DNA from: Streptomyces rugosispiralis
GTDB taxonomy: Bacteria > Actinomycetota > Actinomycetes > Streptomycetales > Streptomycetaceae
Reading direction: 5' to 3'
Length of the DNA: 64,000 nt
NCBI RefSeq assembly: GCF_024505145.1
Contig: NZ_JANIAA010000046.1
Location: 1-64,000, forward strand
Below the pieces are notes generated by a model. The model searched no databases. It saw nothing but the letters and a program-made list of their open reading frames with translations, and was not told the origin of the DNA. This document shows, in pieces, positions 61,354 through 64,000 of the stretch (position 1 is the first letter of the stretch; every line of letters begins with the position of its first letter). The translations under genes and the position numbers were made by a program.

Positions 61354-61501
61354 CGCACCCGTCCCATCTGCGGATACATTTCCCTTAATACTATGACTCC
61401 CGCGCCTCCTCGGCGGTGAGCCGTGCGACGACGAGCGCGACGAGGCCGGTCCCGCCGATCGCGTACACCGTGCGCCCCGGCCGGCGGGGGCGGCTTTCCG
61501 G

Positions 61502-62515
61502 TCAGGCCCGGTTGCCCCACAGGGCGCGGTCGTCGACGTTGGCCCGGGTCACCAGCGGGGCGGGCAGCTGGTCCTCCAGATTGCCGCCGGGCAGCCGGAC
61601 GATGGTGCTGCCGTGGCCGGTCGGCCCGGTCCTGAAGGGCTTTCCGGCCATGGCCTGCTTGATGTAGCGCATGGCGTAGACGGCGTAGAGGTCCACGGGC
61701 TGGGAGACGGTGGCGTCGATGAGGCCCTTACGGATCGCGTCCAGCTCCTGCGGGGTCCCGTCGTTGGAGACGATGGCGATATGGCCGCGCCGGCCCACCG
61801 GGACCAGGGCGCGGTGGCGCTGGAGGGTGCGCAGGGTGGGGGTCAGATAGACGCCGCCGGCCTGGAGGTAGATGCCCTTGATGCCGGGGTGGGCGCTGTA
61901 GAGGGCCTCCAGACCGGCCGCCGCCTTCTCCGCCTGCCAGTCGGCCGGGATGTCCAGGATCTTGATGTCCGGGTGGTGCCGCGCCATGCAGCGGTCGAAG
62001 GCGGCCGTCCGGTCCCGGCCGTTGGCCGAGGCCAGATCGCCCTCGATCTGCACCACCGTGCCCCGCCGCACGGCGCGGCCGAGGCTGCGGCACGCCTTGA
62101 CGCCGTACGCGCGGTTGTCGGCCCGGACCACGATGGCCACCCTGCCCCGGTCGGGGGCCACGTCGACGGCGACGACCGGCACATGGGCGCGCCGGGCGGT
62201 GCTCAGCCCGGGGGCGATGGCGGTGGAGTCGATCGGGGAGACGACCAGGCCCTTGACGTCCTGGGCCAGCAGATCGTCGATATCGGTGATCTGCTGACCC
62301 GGGTCGTTGTCGGAGTTGACCGGCGGCAGCACCCGTACGCCCGCCTTCCTGGCCTGCTCCGGGATGTCGTCGTTGTACGCCTCCCAGAAGGGCGAGGTCA
62401 GCAGCGGCAGCACCACGCCGACCTCGCCCGTGCCCGCGCCCCCGCCGCAGCCCACGGCGGCCGGGCCGCACAGCAGGAGCAGGGCCGCGGTGGCGATGGC
62501 GAGGCGGCGGGGCAT
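61502..62515 (-). CDS. Sugar ABC-type substrate-binding lipoprotein
   Basis: 337 aa. A signal peptide ends in a lipobox (AVGC) at about residue 23. The mature part is a type 1 periplasmic-binding fold (VGVVLPLLTSPFWEAYNDDI, QDVKGLVVSPIDSTAIAPGL, GHIAIVSNDGTPQELDAIRK). It resembles ribose/galactose-type binding proteins. No permease or ATPase gene is adjacent, so it is an orphan, maybe a sensor partner or served by distant genes. ATG 62515 is the start. The divergent gene is a GntR regulator. Confidence 0.85.
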   Translation of the reverse strand: MPRRLAIATAALLLLCGPAAVGCGGGAGTGEVGVVLPLLTSPFWEAYNDDIPEQARKAGVRVLPPVNSDNDPGQQITDIDDLLAQDVKGLVVSPIDSTAIAPGLSTARRAHVPVVAVDVAPDRGRVAIVVRADNRAYGVKACRSLGRAVRRGTVVQIEGDLASANGRDRTAAFDRCMARHHPDIKILDIPADWQAEKAAAGLEALYSAHPGIKGIYLQAGGVYLTPTLRTLQRHRALVPVGRRGHIAIVSNDGTPQELDAIRKGLIDATVSQPVDLYAVYAMRYIKQAMAGKPFRTGPTGHGSTIVRLPGGNLEDQLPAPLVTRANVDDRALWGNRA

Positions 62516-62587
62516 GGGGTCTCCGGCGTTCGTGGTGAATACCCCATATCAACACAGAACGGTCGGTGAGGAGGGGAAAGCCGACCC

Positions 62588-62617
62588 TTGACAACTCTCC
62601 GGTGTACGCCCGAGGAT
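62588..62617 (+). promoter_or_regulatory. Candidate promoter of the FCD regulator gene
   Basis: TTGACA (62588-62593) with GAGGAT (62612-62617) at an 18-nt spacing. The -35 is perfect; the -10 is weak, so the call is moderate. Confidence 0.5.
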
Positions 62618-62623
62618 CGCCGC

Positions 62624-63379
62624 GTGAACTTGTCAGACAGCCAGACAGGTGGTTCCGGATTCGCCTCCCCTCGTCGCGTCAGCGCGATGGAGGCGGTTCT
62701 CACCCATCTCCGGGAAGCGATCGAGCGCGGCGACTACGCGGTGGGGGACAAACTCCCCTCCGAGGCCGAGCTCTGCCGTCGCCTGGAGGTGAGCCGGCCG
62801 GTGCTCCGCGAGGCCCTCAGAGCCCTGCAGACCATGGGGCTGACCGCCTCACGCACCGGCAAGGGCACCTTCGTCATCTCCAGCGGTCCGGTGGAGGACC
62901 CCACCTTCGGCGACTACGCCGCGAGTGACCTGCTGGAGGTGCGCCGGCACATCGAGATCCCGGTGGCGGGCTACGCGGCCGTGCGCCGTTCCGCCGAGGA
63001 TCTCGACCACCTGTCCCATCTGCTGGAGCGGATGGAGCGGGAGACCGACACCACCGCGTGGGTGGCGATGGACACGCTGTTCCATCTCGCCGTCGCCCAG
63101 GCGGCCCGGAACCCGGTCTTCCGGCGGGTCATCGAGGAGATCCGCGATGCCCTGGCCCGGCAGTCGGCATTTCTCAACGAACTCGGCGGCCGCCGCGAGC
63201 AGTCGAACCGGGAACACCGGGCGATCGTCGAGGCGCTCGCCGACGGGTCCGAACACGACGCGGTGGAGGCCATGTCCCACCACCTCGAACGCGTGGAGAC
63301 CACCCTGACCTCCATCGTGCGGCCCGCCACGGCGGACGACCGGACGACAGCACCGACGGAAGGCGGACAGCAGGCGTGA
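62624..63379 (+). CDS. FCD-type GntR transcriptional regulator
   Basis: 251 aa. GntR winged helix (SAMEAVLTHLREAIERGDYA, LPSEAELCRRLEVSRPVLRE) at about 20-95, then an all-helical FCD ligand domain (105-235; DLLEVRRHIEIPVAGYAAVR, HHLERVETTLTSIV) with metal-binding His and Asp. GTG 62624 is the start, supported by the FadR-like context; open frame extends to 62588. Its stop overlaps the permease start (GTGA), so it probably controls the permease. The likely ligand is an organic or amino acid. Confidence 0.85.
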   Translation: MNLSDSQTGGSGFASPRRVSAMEAVLTHLREAIERGDYAVGDKLPSEAELCRRLEVSRPVLREALRALQTMGLTASRTGKGTFVISSGPVEDPTFGDYAASDLLEVRRHIEIPVAGYAAVRRSAEDLDHLSHLLERMERETDTTAWVAMDTLFHLAVAQAARNPVFRRVIEEIRDALARQSAFLNELGGRREQSNREHRAIVEALADGSEHDAVEAMSHHLERVETTLTSIVRPATADDRTTAPTEGGQQA

Positions 63380-64000
63380 GCGAGCAGTCCCTCCGGCAAG
63401 AAGACGGCCGACAGCACCAGGCCGGGGCCCCCGCGCATGTGGACGCGGGCGACGCCGGTTACAGCAAGTCCCTCAAGGCCCGGCACGTCAACATGATCGC
63501 CATCGGCGGCGCCATCGGCACCGGTCTCTTCCTCGGCGCCGGCGGGCGGCTCAAGGACGCCGGGCCGTCGCTGGCCCTGGCGTACGCGGTCTGCGGCGTC
63601 TTCGCCTTCCTGGTGGTGCGCGCCCTGGGCGAGCTGGTGCTGCACCGGCCCTCCTCCGGCGCGTTCGTCTCCTACGCCCGGGAGTTCCTCGGCGAGAAGG
63701 GCGCCTTCGTCGCGGGCTGGATGTACTTCCTGAACTGGGCCACCACCGGGGTCGCCGACATCACGGCCGTGGCGACGTACACCCACTACTGGGGGATGTT
63801 CACCGAGATCCCGCAGTGGGTGATCGCCCTGATCGCGCTGGCCGTGGTGCTCACGGTCAACCTGATCTCGGTGAAGTTCTTCGGCGAGCTGGAGTTCTGG
63901 TTCGCGATCATCAAGGTCGGCGCGCTCGTCGTCTTCATGGCGATCGGCATCTTCCTGCTGGTCACCCGCGACCAGGTGGCCGGTGGCAGCACCGGTCCCA
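63376..64000 (+). CDS. Amino-acid permease (APC family), 3' end beyond the window
   Basis: At least 208 aa, cut by the window edge. GTG 63376 overlaps the regulator stop. SLKARHVNMIAIGGAIGTGL and FLGAGGRLKDAGPSLALAYA mark helix 1 and its loop of the AAT/GabP-type permease family; RPSSGAFVSYAREFLGEKGA and WMYFLNWATTGVADITAVAT follow. Closest in feel to asparagine or GABA permeases (AnsP/GabP), but the substrate is not fixed by sequence. It would import an amino acid under control of the upstream FCD regulator. Confidence 0.9.
   Translation, partial: MSEQSLRQEDGRQHQAGAPAHVDAGDAGYSKSLKARHVNMIAIGGAIGTGLFLGAGGRLKDAGPSLALAYAVCGVFAFLVVRALGELVLHRPSSGAFVSYAREFLGEKGAFVAGWMYFLNWATTGVADITAVATYTHYWGMFTEIPQWVIALIALAVVLTVNLISVKFFGELEFWFAIIKVGALVVFMAIGIFLLVTRDQVAGGSTGP

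Noticed and set aside
61395..61501. In-frame continuation after the sugar-binding lipoprotein stop (VYAIGGTGLVALVVARL)
   Set aside because: It looks like a small hydrophobic peptide, but there is no ribosome site and it may be chance readthrough; not reported as a gene.

Overview
The window is high-GC actinobacterial chromosome with the hallmarks of Streptomyces: third-position GC bias throughout, GTG starts, leaderless genes, a SpoIIE/PAS/GAF/HATPase phosphatase, DUF5999, MocR and PadR regulators, and the conserved actinobacterial block DUF881 - sbp - DUF881 - FHA - FtsR - DUF151 - MerR. No rRNA or tRNA gene was found. About 65 genes are supported, five of them broken or degenerate.

Layout. 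1-9.3 kb: a core block on the plus strand with a CDP-alcohol phosphatidyltransferase, a nucleotidyltransferase fused to a degenerate phosphomutase, two DUF881 membrane proteins flanking small basic protein, a zinc-ribbon/FHA protein, FtsR, a DUF151 protein and a second MerR regulator. This neighbourhood links envelope precursor supply with division control. 9.3-20.3 kb: DNA polymerase IV, a PRC-barrel protein, gcvP behind a tandem glycine riboswitch, small Streptomyces-type genes, a GCS2-family ligase, a CPBP membrane protein, PhzF and a lipoprotein. 20.3-25.4 kb: a scarred segment with possible IS21-end repeats and a truncated TnsA-like gene, then PadR, SRPBCC, a solitary Clp-N protein and an EamA exporter. 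25.5-33.3 kb: divergent regulator/target pairs (MocR/PPOX and LysR/EamA), a degenerate isochorismatase-fold protein, a Rieske lipoprotein and an ABC-F ATPase. 33.3-35.8 kb: a second scar with SARP and LuxR remnants, one intact LuxR gene and a HAD gene broken by a 14-bp tandem duplication. 35.8-41.9 kb: a HipA-like/DUF3037 pair, two SDR reductases behind a strong promoter, uracil-DNA glycosylase, a WYL regulator divergent from a DUF3224 gene across a 41-bp perfect palindrome, and a MITE-like element.

41.9-53.2 kb is the most notable block: eleven genes on the minus strand that together look like a complete aerobic nicotinate (vitamin B3) catabolic pathway. A three-subunit molybdenum hydroxylase with a CoxG-like helper makes 6-hydroxynicotinate, a FAD monooxygenase makes 2,5-dihydroxypyridine, a NicX-type dioxygenase opens the ring, and NicD-, NicF- and NicE-like enzymes carry N-formylmaleamate through maleamate and maleate to fumarate. 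An MFS transporter and a MarR regulator complete the set.

53.8-64 kb: a DinB-fold protein, a TetR/FAD-monooxygenase pair with two identical-pattern operators, a Gfo/Idh/MocA dehydrogenase overlapping tail-to-tail with an apolipoprotein N-acyltransferase, a SpoIIE-type phosphatase, a sugar-binding lipoprotein, and an FCD-type GntR regulator coupled to an amino-acid permease that runs off the end. All functions are read from sequence motifs and context only; no database search was possible.
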